Shown: one piece after another, positions 33,827-43,064 of the stretch
How positions within the stretch are numbered: the stretch's first letter is position 1
Layout: every line of letters starts with the position of its first letter
Assembly: GCA_003151275.1 (NCBI GenBank)
Contig: PLXC01000021.1
Span: forward strand, 169,568 to 233,567
DNA from: Candidatus Melainabacteria bacterium
GTDB taxonomy: Bacteria; Cyanobacteriota; Vampirovibrionia; Obscuribacterales; Obscuribacteraceae
Direction of reading: 5' to 3'
Length of the DNA stretch: 64,000 nt
Position numbers and translations under genes: made by a program
Notes under the pieces: generated by a model
What the model saw: the letters and a program-made list of their open reading frames with translations, nothing else
What the model was told of the DNA's origin: nothing
Databases searched by the model: none

Positions 33827-35977
33827 TTAAAACAGATTGAAAAGCTTATTAAAGAACTTTTTGACCTTGAATTTTTTCGTTAGGTGATTTGCCGACTTAG
33901 CCTGGGGACGCGCATGCGGGAGATGTGCCGGTGCCGTGCCGAAGTTAGCTTGATTAATAGGTGGCGCAAGCGGTGGCATTTGATCCGATGCGTTCATCTG
34001 CCCGTCGGGGCTTCTAACTGTGCCATCAGCATTAATCACCAGGTCGTTGATTTTATCGAAGATACTGGCCGGCTGTGGCAAGAAATGAATTTGGTCAACT
34101 TCCTCTGCAAGCGGCGTCACTGGAGCTACAAAGGCTCCAGGCGGACTAGGATGCGTTCTATAGTAGGCCTTCATGTAATTTTGCCAAATTGCGGCCATGA
34201 CCGTGCCGCCAGTGACCTGATTGCCGACGATTGGCAGGTTCTTGTCGTTACCGCCCCAAACAGCAGTCACCGTATCTGGTGTAAAGCCGATGAACCAAAT
34301 ATCGCGGGCACCATCAGCGGTTCCTGTCTTACCAGCTACAGGTCGGTCGAAGAGACGTGCTTGCTTGCCCGTGCCTTTTTCCACTACATCTTGCATGGCG
34401 TCCACCAGCTCAGAGACGGGTTCTTGCTCGAACACTTTGGTGCTCTTGAGGGCATATTGTCGCAGCACTATCTTATCCTTCGATTCGACTCTTCGGATCA
34501 AGTTGGGGGTCATACGGATTCCGGACCGAGCTAAAGTAGCATAACTATTTGCCATATCAAGTGGAGAAACAGCCGAGGCACCGAGACCGAGCGCGAGAGT
34601 CGGTTCCAGCTTAGATGTTATGCCTGCCTTTTGAGCGGTTGCGACAATGCGCTCAGGCGTGACGGCTTGAGCAATCCTAACTGCACATGTATTCCTTGAT
34701 AAAGCGAGGGCCTTGCGTATCGTTAATGGACCAAGATACTTTCCATCAAAATTCTTTGGAGAATAGGCAGCCTGACCAGGAATGTCGATGGACAATGGCG
34801 CATCATATATGGTGGTATCTGGTTTCAAGACGCCCATTTGCAGACCGGTCAAGTAGACAAATGGTTTGAAAGCCGAACCAGCAGTATGAGGACCCAAAGC
34901 GCGATTCCACGGGCTCTTGTCGTAGCTGCCGACGCCGCCGACCATAGCGATCACAGCACCATCTTTCACTGATATCGAAACCAGGGCGCCTTGTGAGACT
35001 CCGCTTGGGGCCTTCTTAATGCCTTGGGTTAAAGTCTGGTCCGCCAAGATTTGAGCGGCCGTATCGATATTGGTGAACACTCGGGTACCACGATTCCACA
35101 AATCGTCATCTGAGAATTTGTCTTCTTGAAGAAGTGAAACAACATAGTTAAGGTAGTAGGCATAACGTTCTTGTTTGGTCTCAGCCCCCTTAAATAGCAA
35201 TTTCTCAGATTTGATTTTCGTGGCCAGCGCGGCAGTGATGTAATGTTCTTCGACCATGTTGTCGAGCACTTCATGTTGTCGAGCAATAGCGTCGTTGCGG
35301 TGCATGCTTAATCTTGTTGGAGCGTTGACGATGCCAGCTAAGTAGGCCGATTGGGCTAAGTCTAGTTCCGAAGCGTGCTTAGCGAAATATCGTTGCGCGG
35401 CGGATTCAATACCATACGTACCTTTACCGAAATAAACAAAATTGAGATACGACTCGAGAATTTTGTCTTTCGGATAGTGCTGACTCAGTTCAACAGCCAT
35501 GATCGCTTCTTTTACTTTTCCGAAAATGGTTCGTTTGCGGTCTGGAGCATATAAGTTTTTGACGAGCTGCTGCGTGATCGTCGATCCGCCTTGGACGACG
35601 TGACCAGCTTTAGCATTAGCCAGAGATGCTCTTACAATGCTCTCAATACTTACGCCCGCATGGTGATAGAAGCTGCGGTCTTCAGTGGCAATTATGGCGT
35701 TTTGAAAGTTTTTTGAGATTTTGGCGAGTGAAACTGGTGAAAATTCTTTATCTGGCAGCAATGTACAGATAGGACGATCCTGTCGGTCAAATATCTTTAG
35801 ACCGATATTCTCGTCAGGCAAATTAACAGTGTTCCAGTCGTGAAACTGATTCCACCAGAGTGCCAAGAGCAAGATGCATATTATCGCTCCGATAGCCAAC
35901 AGCCATCGCCACTTAGGCTGGTTAGCCTGAGGAGCTGAGTTTTGCTCATTTGCAGAAACCGGAAATTTCGTAAGCAA
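33827..35977 (-). CDS. Class A penicillin-binding protein (PBP1A type)
   Basis: A 716-residue bifunctional peptidoglycan synthase. One transmembrane helix (about 26-42) is followed by a GT51 glycosyltransferase domain with ATEDRSFYHHAGV (catalytic Glu) and GGSTITQQLVKNLY. The transpeptidase domain follows, with SxxK in GSAFKPF, SxN in LSRNTC and KTGT in AGKTGTADG. The C-terminus ends in a Lys/Phe-rich basic tail. It polymerises and crosslinks peptidoglycan. TTG start at 35977 with AGG about nine bases upstream; there is no ATG in the N-terminal part. The promoter region between this gene and ppc contains palindrome copy 5. Confidence 0.93.
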   Translation of the reverse strand: MLTKFPVSANEQNSAPQANQPKWRWLLAIGAIICILLLALWWNQFHDWNTVNLPDENIGLKIFDRQDRPICTLLPDKEFSPVSLAKISKNFQNAIIATEDRSFYHHAGVSIESIVRASLANAKAGHVVQGGSTITQQLVKNLYAPDRKRTIFGKVKEAIMAVELSQHYPKDKILESYLNFVYFGKGTYGIESAAQRYFAKHASELDLAQSAYLAGIVNAPTRLSMHRNDAIARQHEVLDNMVEEHYITAALATKIKSEKLLFKGAETKQERYAYYLNYVVSLLQEDKFSDDDLWNRGTRVFTNIDTAAQILADQTLTQGIKKAPSGVSQGALVSISVKDGAVIAMVGGVGSYDKSPWNRALGPHTAGSAFKPFVYLTGLQMGVLKPDTTIYDAPLSIDIPGQAAYSPKNFDGKYLGPLTIRKALALSRNTCAVRIAQAVTPERIVATAQKAGITSKLEPTLALGLGASAVSPLDMANSYATLARSGIRMTPNLIRRVESKDKIVLRQYALKSTKVFEQEPVSELVDAMQDVVEKGTGKQARLFDRPVAGKTGTADGARDIWFIGFTPDTVTAVWGGNDKNLPIVGNQVTGGTVMAAIWQNYMKAYYRTHPSPPGAFVAPVTPLAEEVDQIHFLPQPASIFDKINDLVINADGTVRSPDGQMNASDQMPPLAPPINQANFGTAPAHLPHARPQAKSANHLTKKFKVKKFFNKLFNLF

Positions 35978-36068
35978 GATTTATACCTGTGCCATGTAGG
36001 CTCGTAATACTGGACGTTAGCGCCCGGCTGTAGGTTCCAGCTCAACGATTGTCCGACTTTTTGTGTTC

Positions 36069-36082
36069 AACCGTTGACGGTT
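36069..36082 (-). repeat. Interspersed palindrome, copy 5
   Basis: AACCGTTGACGGTT in the 216-base gap between the divergent PBP1A and ppc genes, so close to both promoters. Confidence 0.7.
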
Positions 36083-36193
36083 TAGCGTTCGTCTCTGCAC
36101 GCGATATATTGTCAGGTGGCACATTTGTCCACAATCAATTGTTTAGCTTTGGTCCATTCAATAAGATAACTTCAGTTAGACAAAGTCAGATAG

Positions 36194-39010
36194 ATGAAAT
36201 CCAAAGTAGCAATTCCAGCCGAATTCATAGAACGTAGTAAGCCGCTTCGCGATGACGTTCGGCTGCTGGGCAACATGCTTGGTGACACTATTATCCGTTT
36301 TGATGGTGAAGAAGTTTTTGCTTGCGTAGAACGTTTTCGAGCCTTGTTTAAACGAATTCACGAAACGGACGAACTGACTGCAAAGCAAGAACTCCAAGAA
36401 TTGATACTCAAAATCGACTCCAGTACCGCGAACAAGGTTATTAAAGCCTTTCTCACGTACTTTGACTTAACGAATATTGCTGAACAGAACCATCGACGGA
36501 GAAGAAGAGCAATCTCCGAATCTGCCGGTTTTTCGAGGTCACCAGGGGGATCTCTCGAGCAGTTCTTTGAGACTCTCTCTGTTGACGATCAGCCAAGCGC
36601 CGCTCGACTCCTAAAGGAGCTGGATATACAAGTTGTCTTCACAGCGCATCCCACTGAAATAACGCGGCGTACTGTTCTCCTTAAACAACTGGAATTGGCT
36701 AGCTATTTGAGCAAAAGAGACCATCCTCCGTTAACACGTAAAGAAAGCGCTCAGATTGAAAAAGGCTTACGTAGTGTAGTCGAGTCTTTATGGCTTACAG
36801 ACAGTATTGTATATTTCAAGCCTGCCGTTATGGACGAGGTGCGTTATGGGCTCTATCACTTCGAACACGTCGTGATGGATGCGGTTGTGGACGTGCACGA
36901 GGATTTGGAAGCAAAGTTAGCTCAGTGGACGAATCTCAATTCCGCTCCCAATCGGTTTATCACATTTGGCTCCTGGATTGGCGGAGATCGAGACGGCAAT
37001 CCGTTTGTCACCCCCGAGGTGACGCGAAAGACCATGGCCTATCAACACTCGATGATTTTGAACCGCTATCTGTCTCAATTAGAAATTATCTTTGATCACC
37101 TCAGTCAATCAGAAAATTGGATTGTTGTGAACGAGGAAGTGAAAAATTCGCTTGCTAGAGATCGAGAAGCCATGCCAGAAGTGGCCAGACGTATTGAAAG
37201 CCGGTACACATTTGAACCTTTTCGCCAGAAACTGCTTTTCATTCAAGAAAAATTGCGGAACACGCTCAATCAGAGTGAAAAAGGATGTTCCTACGGACAG
37301 CCCTCTGAATTAAGAAACGACTTGCAGATTCAGTTAGATGCTTTGCTCGCGGCGGGTTGCGATGCCAGTCTGCATAGTCTTCAGAGAATGATTTACAGCG
37401 TCGACATCTTTGGTTTTCATCTCGCTAAGCTTGATTTGCGCCAACATAGCGCGCGACACAAAGCGGCCTTAGAGGAAATTGTCAGGGAGCTGGATCTCAT
37501 ACCGGGAGGTTATCTCCAGCTCTCTGAATCAGATAAGCAAGCGTGGTTGACCAAGGAAATTTCAAATAAGCGACCTATTATTCCGTCTGATTCTCGCTTC
37601 TCGGATGCGACTAACGAGACCATCGAGGTCTTTCGAACCATGACTGACTGCCAGGACAAGTACGGCAAACCTGCAGTGGATACTTATATAGTCAGCATGA
37701 CTCAAGATGTGAGTGACATGTTGACAGTGCTGCTCTTCGCAAAAGAAACGGGTCTATACGATTTAAAATTCCACCCTGAGCGAAGAATCAGTGTGGTGCC
37801 ATTGTTCGAAACAATAGACGACCTTAGACGCGCGCCTGAGATGCTGAACTCGTTGCTCGAGAACGTCGCATATCGTGAGTATCTGCAAAATCTAGATAAT
37901 TTGCAGGAAATCATGATCGGATACTCTGATAGCGGCAAGGATGGCGGTATCGTCACGTCCAACTGGGAGTTATACAAAGCTCAGAAGCAACTCGTTGAAA
38001 TGGCTAGCAAACTAGGTATTAAATTGCGTCTTTTCCATGGACGTGGTGGCACCATAGGCAGAGGTGGGGGTCCGACTCACGGTGCAATTTTAGCGCAGCC
38101 ACCAGGCACAGTCGCAGGGCGAATCAAGATTACCGAACAAGGTGAAGTGATTGCTTCTAAGTATGCCCTGCATGACATTGCAGTCAGGAACTTCGATCGT
38201 TTAGCGGCAGCAGTAGTCGAAACCAGCGTGCATGATGTCGAGCATCTGCGACAAGAATACGATAAAGAAGAGTGGCTCACATTTATGGAAAGCTTTTCGA
38301 AACTTGCCTTTGACTCTTATCGTGACCTTGTATACGCCGACTCTAGCTTCGCCGAGTTTTTCCAGCAAACTACGCCAATCAATGAGCTGGCTCAATTGCG
38401 TCTTGGGTCCCGACCGACGAGAAGAACGCAGGGAAGCAACACAATCAGCGACCTGCGCGCTATTCCTTGGGTGTTTGCCTGGACCCAAAGCCGCTATATG
38501 TTGCCGGCTTGGTACGGCATTGGCTCTGCGTTTAAGGAGAGCAGTCGGAACGTTGATACTTTAAAACTGATGCAACACTTGTATCTCAATTGGCCGTTTT
38601 TTAAAGGGTTGATTTCGAAAGTAGAGAATGCCCTAGCCGTTGCTGATTTTAACATTGCTCGGTATTATGCAGAAGAGTTGGTTGAAGATCATTTGAGGGA
38701 GCTCTTTTTCCCTCGTATAGAGGCTGAATATGAGCTTGCTAAAGATGCAGTCCTAACCATTTCTCAAAAGAAAGTTTTAAATGAGGATGTGCCGTATTTG
38801 AGACATTCAATCGAACTTCGCAATCCATATGTCGATCCACTTAGTTATCTGCAAGTCCGTTTCTTAAAGGAGTTGCGATCGCGTACCCAGGCAGGAAGGG
38901 ATGACCAGGCAGGAAGAAACGAAGACGTCGCCAGTCGGCGCGACATGCTCCTTGAAACAGTTTTGATGACGATCAATGGAGTCGCAGAAGGACTGCAAAA
39001 CACTGGTTAA
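36194..39010 (+). CDS. ppc: Phosphoenolpyruvate carboxylase
   Basis: A 938-residue PEP carboxylase, the usual length. Catalytic and binding motifs: VFTAHPTEITRRT (His-152), GSWIGGDRDGNPFVT, GYSDSGKDGGIVTSNW, and FHGRGGTIGRGGGPTH (from 614). The protein ends GLQNTG, the conserved C-terminal signature of the family. It converts PEP and bicarbonate to oxaloacetate, replenishing the TCA cycle. An Arg run (RRRRR at about 101-105) lies in a loop before the catalytic region. ATG at 36194 with no strong ribosome-binding site. It converges with the IS1595-like gene. Confidence 0.97.
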   Translation: MKSKVAIPAEFIERSKPLRDDVRLLGNMLGDTIIRFDGEEVFACVERFRALFKRIHETDELTAKQELQELILKIDSSTANKVIKAFLTYFDLTNIAEQNHRRRRRAISESAGFSRSPGGSLEQFFETLSVDDQPSAARLLKELDIQVVFTAHPTEITRRTVLLKQLELASYLSKRDHPPLTRKESAQIEKGLRSVVESLWLTDSIVYFKPAVMDEVRYGLYHFEHVVMDAVVDVHEDLEAKLAQWTNLNSAPNRFITFGSWIGGDRDGNPFVTPEVTRKTMAYQHSMILNRYLSQLEIIFDHLSQSENWIVVNEEVKNSLARDREAMPEVARRIESRYTFEPFRQKLLFIQEKLRNTLNQSEKGCSYGQPSELRNDLQIQLDALLAAGCDASLHSLQRMIYSVDIFGFHLAKLDLRQHSARHKAALEEIVRELDLIPGGYLQLSESDKQAWLTKEISNKRPIIPSDSRFSDATNETIEVFRTMTDCQDKYGKPAVDTYIVSMTQDVSDMLTVLLFAKETGLYDLKFHPERRISVVPLFETIDDLRRAPEMLNSLLENVAYREYLQNLDNLQEIMIGYSDSGKDGGIVTSNWELYKAQKQLVEMASKLGIKLRLFHGRGGTIGRGGGPTHGAILAQPPGTVAGRIKITEQGEVIASKYALHDIAVRNFDRLAAAVVETSVHDVEHLRQEYDKEEWLTFMESFSKLAFDSYRDLVYADSSFAEFFQQTTPINELAQLRLGSRPTRRTQGSNTISDLRAIPWVFAWTQSRYMLPAWYGIGSAFKESSRNVDTLKLMQHLYLNWPFFKGLISKVENALAVADFNIARYYAEELVEDHLRELFFPRIEAEYELAKDAVLTISQKKVLNEDVPYLRHSIELRNPYVDPLSYLQVRFLKELRSRTQAGRDDQAGRNEDVASRRDMLLETVLMTINGVAEGLQNTG

Positions 39011-39039
39011 GCAAAACCATATCCGATCTCAGCCGTAGG

Positions 39040-40143
39040 TCAGCAGGCGATTTGCACCAGAGGTGGTGACACAAATGCGATCACCTCGCTATAAGGTATC
39101 GGCGAAGAACGAACGCATGCCCTCAATAGTGCCCCTCTGCGCCATCGTTTTCGGTCCCTAATACATCCATAACAAGCAAGATAAGGCTGCACATACTTTC
39201 TGCTAATTCCATGATAGTGGTCACGAATAAAATTGACTATGGGAACAAAGTCTACATTACTCGCATTGGTATTGGCTGTGCATGCGGATGTTTGCGCCAG
39301 TGACGTTGGTTTATAGCGATCGCCAGGCAGGCGTTCGACAAAGCCAGCAATTTCGAGCATACCGAGGGCTGATGATATTTGTGCGGAGGAGAGACCGCTG
39401 GAGGTGCATAACTCATCAGGATTTAAGGAGTTCTTAGACAACATGCGGTAGGCAATTTTTTCATTGCTCCATTTAACTAAAGCTGGTGGTTTTCCATTGT
39501 CTGCGTCTTCTAGAATCGATATAGACTGAACTATAATTGGGCCAACAACTTGCTTTGGATTATGTACAGGCTGAAAAATCGCGTCCATTGCTGCTTCTAC
39601 CATGCCATCAATCGTATCTGGCGCTAGGTTTTGCCTTGCACGCTCGTCGATTACGATTTGCTCAGCGAGAGGATGCTCTTTCGCGGGAGTTTCTTTGCTG
39701 CGCTTGCAAATAACCTCTGAAAGATGTGTCGAATTTACAAGAACGGTGTTGGCCATGTTCTTCAAAATGACAAATTTTATTTTCTTCAAAAGTACCAATG
39801 CTGTTGCTGGGGCGATGCCGGCTACTTTGGCAAACAGCGATGCACTAAATGCCTCTCCTTGCTCGAGCAACCATACGCCCAATAACCAAGGTCGGCAATT
39901 TCTAATGCCCTCAAATAACGTACCCGCGGTGAGATGAACGTTCTTGCGACACTTTCCACACTTTGTCACTCTGGCTCCATGCTCGCGATTCAAATCCTTA
40001 TTTCCGCAAAAGTGACATCTGATGCCGCCATGAGTATATTTGTAGATTTCCTCCGCGCAATCAGCCTCAGTAGGAAATTTTTTGTCAAACTTCCGAAGAA
40101 GCTTGCGCAGCCTTCTTTCTCGATCTTGATAGTTAGAAGTCAA
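39040..40143 (-). CDS. IS1595-type zinc-ribbon protein with an inserted winged-helix domain (domesticated transposase?)
   Basis: A 367-residue protein. The N-terminus has an ISXO2/IS1595 transposase zinc ribbon: CHFCG (Cys-43, Cys-46), REHGARVTKCGKC (Cys-62, Cys-65), HLTAGTLFEG. Residues about 225-285 look like a winged helix-turn-helix of the DprA C-terminal type (LNPDELCTSSGLSSAQISSALGMLEIAGFVERLPGDRYKP). The C-terminus has HYHGISRKYVQPYLACYGC, which resembles the end of IS1595-family transposases. The central DDE domain seems to be missing or replaced: I cannot find the catalytic acidic residues. No terminal inverted repeats or target duplications were seen. TTG start at 40143 with a perfect GGAGG eight bases upstream. 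It is likely a DNA-binding protein derived from a transposase. Confidence 0.7.
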   Translation of the reverse strand: MTSNYQDRERRLRKLLRKFDKKFPTEADCAEEIYKYTHGGIRCHFCGNKDLNREHGARVTKCGKCRKNVHLTAGTLFEGIRNCRPWLLGVWLLEQGEAFSASLFAKVAGIAPATALVLLKKIKFVILKNMANTVLVNSTHLSEVICKRSKETPAKEHPLAEQIVIDERARQNLAPDTIDGMVEAAMDAIFQPVHNPKQVVGPIIVQSISILEDADNGKPPALVKWSNEKIAYRMLSKNSLNPDELCTSSGLSSAQISSALGMLEIAGFVERLPGDRYKPTSLAQTSACTANTNASNVDFVPIVNFIRDHYHGISRKYVQPYLACYGCIRDRKRWRRGALLRACVRSSPIPYSEVIAFVSPPLVQIAC

Positions 40144-40236
40144 TTTATTTACCTCCTCGATGTATCAATTAAGTAAACGTACAGACAGCCAAAAAAGTTC
40201 AATTTTATTTCCGCGGTCTTGACCAACTGAAAAATG

Positions 40237-40250
40237 AACCGTCAACGGTT
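40237..40250 (+). repeat. Interspersed palindrome, copy 6
   Basis: AACCGTCAACGGTT, preceded on the plus strand by AAAAATG, so the minus strand reads CGGTTCATTTTT like copies 1 and 2. It lies about 95 bases upstream of the start of the IS1595-like gene. Confidence 0.7.
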
Positions 40251-40311
40251 TGTTTTCAAACAGAGTCCAGTAATGTTGTGCAGGATGGTCTGAGGACGCC
40301 GTCTGGGTGCG

Positions 40312-40566
40312 GTGATCAGCATTCGTTTGCCGGAAGCGCCAGATTATTGCAAAGAATATCGTCAACTTTTGGAAGACACGGAAGAGAGATTTCGAAAAAT
40401 ATTGAATGTTCCGAGTATGGGTGAAACCAGTCCGGGGCGAGGTGTCTCGTGCATCAGCTGGGGAGTGGAACCCTCAAGTGATGCTGATCGACGGACGTGG
40501 CTGTATCAGAGAGGCGTAATGCTGGTCAACCGACAACAATCACTCGCTGCTAGTGAGTTTGGTTGA
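40312..40566 (+). CDS. Short ORF of unknown function, possibly a fragment
   Basis: An 84-residue frame from a GTG at 40312. The first 35 residues are helical and charged (EYRQLLEDTEERFRKIL) and the remainder has Trp and Cys residues without a recognised motif. The codon pattern looks protein-like in the first half. No ribosome-binding site is clear and no homologue is recognised; it may be the remnant of a longer gene. It converges with the TPR gene at 40589. Confidence 0.35.
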   Translation: MISIRLPEAPDYCKEYRQLLEDTEERFRKILNVPSMGETSPGRGVSCISWGVEPSSDADRRTWLYQRGVMLVNRQQSLAASEFG

Positions 40567-40588
40567 GAGGCCCAATTTCGAAACTGGA

Positions 40589-41395
40589 TTATGCTCGCAG
40601 CAAAGTTGAGGGGAAAATATCAGCTGAGTGGTGCCAATCTTGGCTCAACTCTCGGGATTTCTTTGCGCGTGTTAATAGTTCTTCCGCTTCTTTGGCGCGA
40701 TTGTTCGATTTTAAATATTCCGCATAACTAGTTAGACATTCGGCTAATCTGGGCAAGCTGCCCCGATATTCAAATCCGTCTATAGCTTCTTTGTAAGCCT
40801 TTTCGGCCTCAGGATTTTTACCCTGTTCCTGAAATAGCATTGCCAATTCATATTTGAATTCTTCTAAAGGACCGAGTGGAGAATCAATGTGTTTTAAAGC
40901 CTTGGTCAAGGTCTTTTCTGCATCGGCTTGTTTGCCCAGTTTGCGCTGTATCATGCCCAGGCGAAGAATGCTAAGAAGATTGGTTCGATGTTCGCCACTC
41001 AATGTTTTTTCATTGATTTCTAAAGCTCTTGCAGCAAACGGTTCCGCTTCCGCGTATTTTTCTTGCTTGATGTGCAATTCGGAAAGATTTTGAAGTATTG
41101 GAGACAATAAGGCGTGTCCAGGATAAAGGCATTTTTCAGCCATCGCAAGTGCGTTAGTGAACAAGCGCTCTGACTCGGTGTAATTACCGCCTTGCATATA
41201 AACTTGACCCAATTGATCCAATATCTGCGCGACGCTTGGATCGTCCCCTAAGGCTTTCTCTCTTTTTTTGAGGGCCTGGTCGTAGAACTTAGCTGCGACG
41301 GAGTATTGTTTTTTACTCTGGGCTTGATGAGCCTGATCGAGCAAAACATCCGAATCGTATAAATCAGTAGTTGTCATAATCCACCGTGTGTCCAT
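40589..41395 (-). CDS. TPR protein (kinesin-light-chain type repeats)
   Basis: A 268-residue soluble protein with about five TPR units of 42-residue period (AKFYDQALKKREKALG, ESERLFTNALAMAEKCL, AEPFAARALEINEKTL, AEKTLTKALKHI, AEKAYKEAIDGFE). It is a scaffold without catalytic motifs. Two start codons are possible: ATG at 41395 with no ribosome-binding site, and ATG at 41377 immediately behind GGTGG, slightly too close. The gene ends 22 bases past the convergent short ORF. It lies 47 bases downstream of the hydrolase-TPR-thioredoxin gene on the same strand, so it may belong to the end of that operon. Confidence 0.8.
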   Translation of the reverse strand: MDTRWIMTTTDLYDSDVLLDQAHQAQSKKQYSVAAKFYDQALKKREKALGDDPSVAQILDQLGQVYMQGGNYTESERLFTNALAMAEKCLYPGHALLSPILQNLSELHIKQEKYAEAEPFAARALEINEKTLSGEHRTNLLSILRLGMIQRKLGKQADAEKTLTKALKHIDSPLGPLEEFKYELAMLFQEQGKNPEAEKAYKEAIDGFEYRGSLPRLAECLTSYAEYLKSNNRAKEAEELLTRAKKSRELSQDWHHSADIFPSTLLRA

Positions 41396-41442
41396 TTAGA
41401 GCTTCACTATGATACATGAGCGATTCGGCATCACTGCTTTGC

Positions 41443-43041
41443 TTACGGCAAAATGGCTGAGACATTCTTCGCGAAATCAACAAAGCTTGACATTCCGATC
41501 GTCGTTTTGGTGCGGTTACCGTCGGCTGTCAAGAAAACAAAAGTGGGGATCGGTCCTACGTTGAAGTCCTTAACAAGTGCTTTACTGCTCTGCTCATCTA
41601 CATTGACTTTGATCAGCTTGAGCCTTCGACCGAACATTGCATTTGCTTGGTTGAACATCGGCGTGATCTGCTTACACTGTTCAGCCCAAGGTGCGAAAAA
41701 TGCAAGTACAGTGGGAGTTCCCTGGGTGATGTCGGCGCGAGTAATGGGACCATGGGGTGGGGGGGATTCCGACGCAAGCACAGGGTCAGGAGACTCGCCA
41801 ATTGGATTCTTTGACGACATCGACAATAAATAGTTGTTTGCTTCCTTTGCGTGTCCAGAGTCATTGCCAAGACTAATTGATGTGACAAACTCCCGGTGGG
41901 CGGCCGCAGCGTCACCAGACTTAAACAATGCGACACCTAGCCAATAATGAGCTTCTCCATTAAAAGGTTCGCTTTGCAATATCGTCTGCAGATCCGATTC
42001 GGCTTGCGAATAATTGCCACTGACAATTTTACTTACAGCTCCTGTCATTTGCGGGTTGCGCCCTGCAGGTGAAGCTATGTAATTTGGCTGACTGGCACCT
42101 TCTTCAATGTGTGAAAAAATCCATGCCGCCGTCAAGCGGTCGATTCGCGCATCGTAGATACGATCTTTGTCTTGCTGTTCTTCGTAAATCAAATGTTCGC
42201 TAGGCACAGCAAGAAAAGTCTTTTGCTCGCTTTCGATGTCATTGAACAATTCCCATGTGCCCTCAGGCTTGACTAGTTTATCTTTATTGCCTTCCACCAT
42301 TAACACTGCCAGGTCGACGATCTTCTTTGCGGAATCGTGATTGTCATTCATGAATGACTGAAACTGCATCAGTTCCTTTGGCGATAGATCCATGCGATCA
42401 AGAGGATTGTTTGCCCAGTCTTCACGTAGTTTTGGATTTTTTGTGGCCTGGTCAACAATGGACGACCCAACATCGAATTGCTTGTTGGGTCCTTTCAAAA
42501 ATTCCAAAGCCACTTTTAGATCAGTTTTCTTTTGCTTAAAGCGTTCACCGGCCGGAACTGAAGAAATTAGTCCATTGATCAGATCGGGATACAGAGATGC
42601 GGCGCGTAAGGCGATGGCACCACCCATGGATTCGCCTAACATGAAGACTGGCAAGCCCGGATTAGCGGCGTGAATTGATATCAATGCGGTTTTCACGTCG
42701 TTTAAACAAGCATCAAAATCGACCTGTTCGTGTCCACCATTCTTCATCCAGGAGCCAAATCCTCTCACATCAATGGCATAAACCGAGATGCCTAGCCGCG
42801 ATAAGTGCCTGCCGAAGTTAGCATAACTGCCGCTGTACAAGCCCAGTCCGTGGATGCACAATAGCACCGCCCGTGGTTTGATAAGCGGGTTGACCCAACT
42901 GACACATGGAGCGGAAGCGTTGCTCACCGAAGTTCCCTTTGGCTGATGATCAAGTTTTTGCTGTTTCTTATCGGAGTGAGCGTTTGCACCACTGGCGCAT
43001 AGACTTGCTATGATTACGGACAGAATGAGATATTTATGCAT
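41443..43041 (-). CDS. Exported alpha/beta hydrolase fused to TPR and thioredoxin-like domains
   Basis: A 532-residue protein with a signal peptide (cleavage near GANA, residue 21). Residues about 45-320 are a monoacylglycerol-lipase-like hydrolase: CIHGLGLYSG, GESMGG with Ser-138, and Asp and His candidates at about 254 and 283. Residues about 333-405 form a TPR pair. Residues about 430-532 are a thioredoxin fold with the active-site region APWAEQCK: the first cysteine of the usual WCGPC is replaced by Ala, leaving only Cys-456, and the cis-Pro region GPIPTF is present. So normal dithiol chemistry is not possible. It is the last gene of the five-gene exported-protein operon. Confidence 0.85.
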   Translation of the reverse strand: MHKYLILSVIIASLCASGANAHSDKKQQKLDHQPKGTSVSNASAPCVSWVNPLIKPRAVLLCIHGLGLYSGSYANFGRHLSRLGISVYAIDVRGFGSWMKNGGHEQVDFDACLNDVKTALISIHAANPGLPVFMLGESMGGAIALRAASLYPDLINGLISSVPAGERFKQKKTDLKVALEFLKGPNKQFDVGSSIVDQATKNPKLREDWANNPLDRMDLSPKELMQFQSFMNDNHDSAKKIVDLAVLMVEGNKDKLVKPEGTWELFNDIESEQKTFLAVPSEHLIYEEQQDKDRIYDARIDRLTAAWIFSHIEEGASQPNYIASPAGRNPQMTGAVSKIVSGNYSQAESDLQTILQSEPFNGEAHYWLGVALFKSGDAAAAHREFVTSISLGNDSGHAKEANNYLLSMSSKNPIGESPDPVLASESPPPHGPITRADITQGTPTVLAFFAPWAEQCKQITPMFNQANAMFGRRLKLIKVNVDEQSSKALVKDFNVGPIPTFVFLTADGNRTKTTIGMSSFVDFAKNVSAILP

Positions 43042-43064
43042 GGTAGAACCCAGCTCTTGTTTGT

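Noticed and set aside
33680..33883. Plus-strand frame with protein-like sequence (VALSVNLDALARVAENYN and on), overlapping the end of the PBP gene
   Set aside because: No ribosome-binding site, the GTG start is poor, it overlaps an intact gene by 57 bases and no family is recognised; it may be a remnant.
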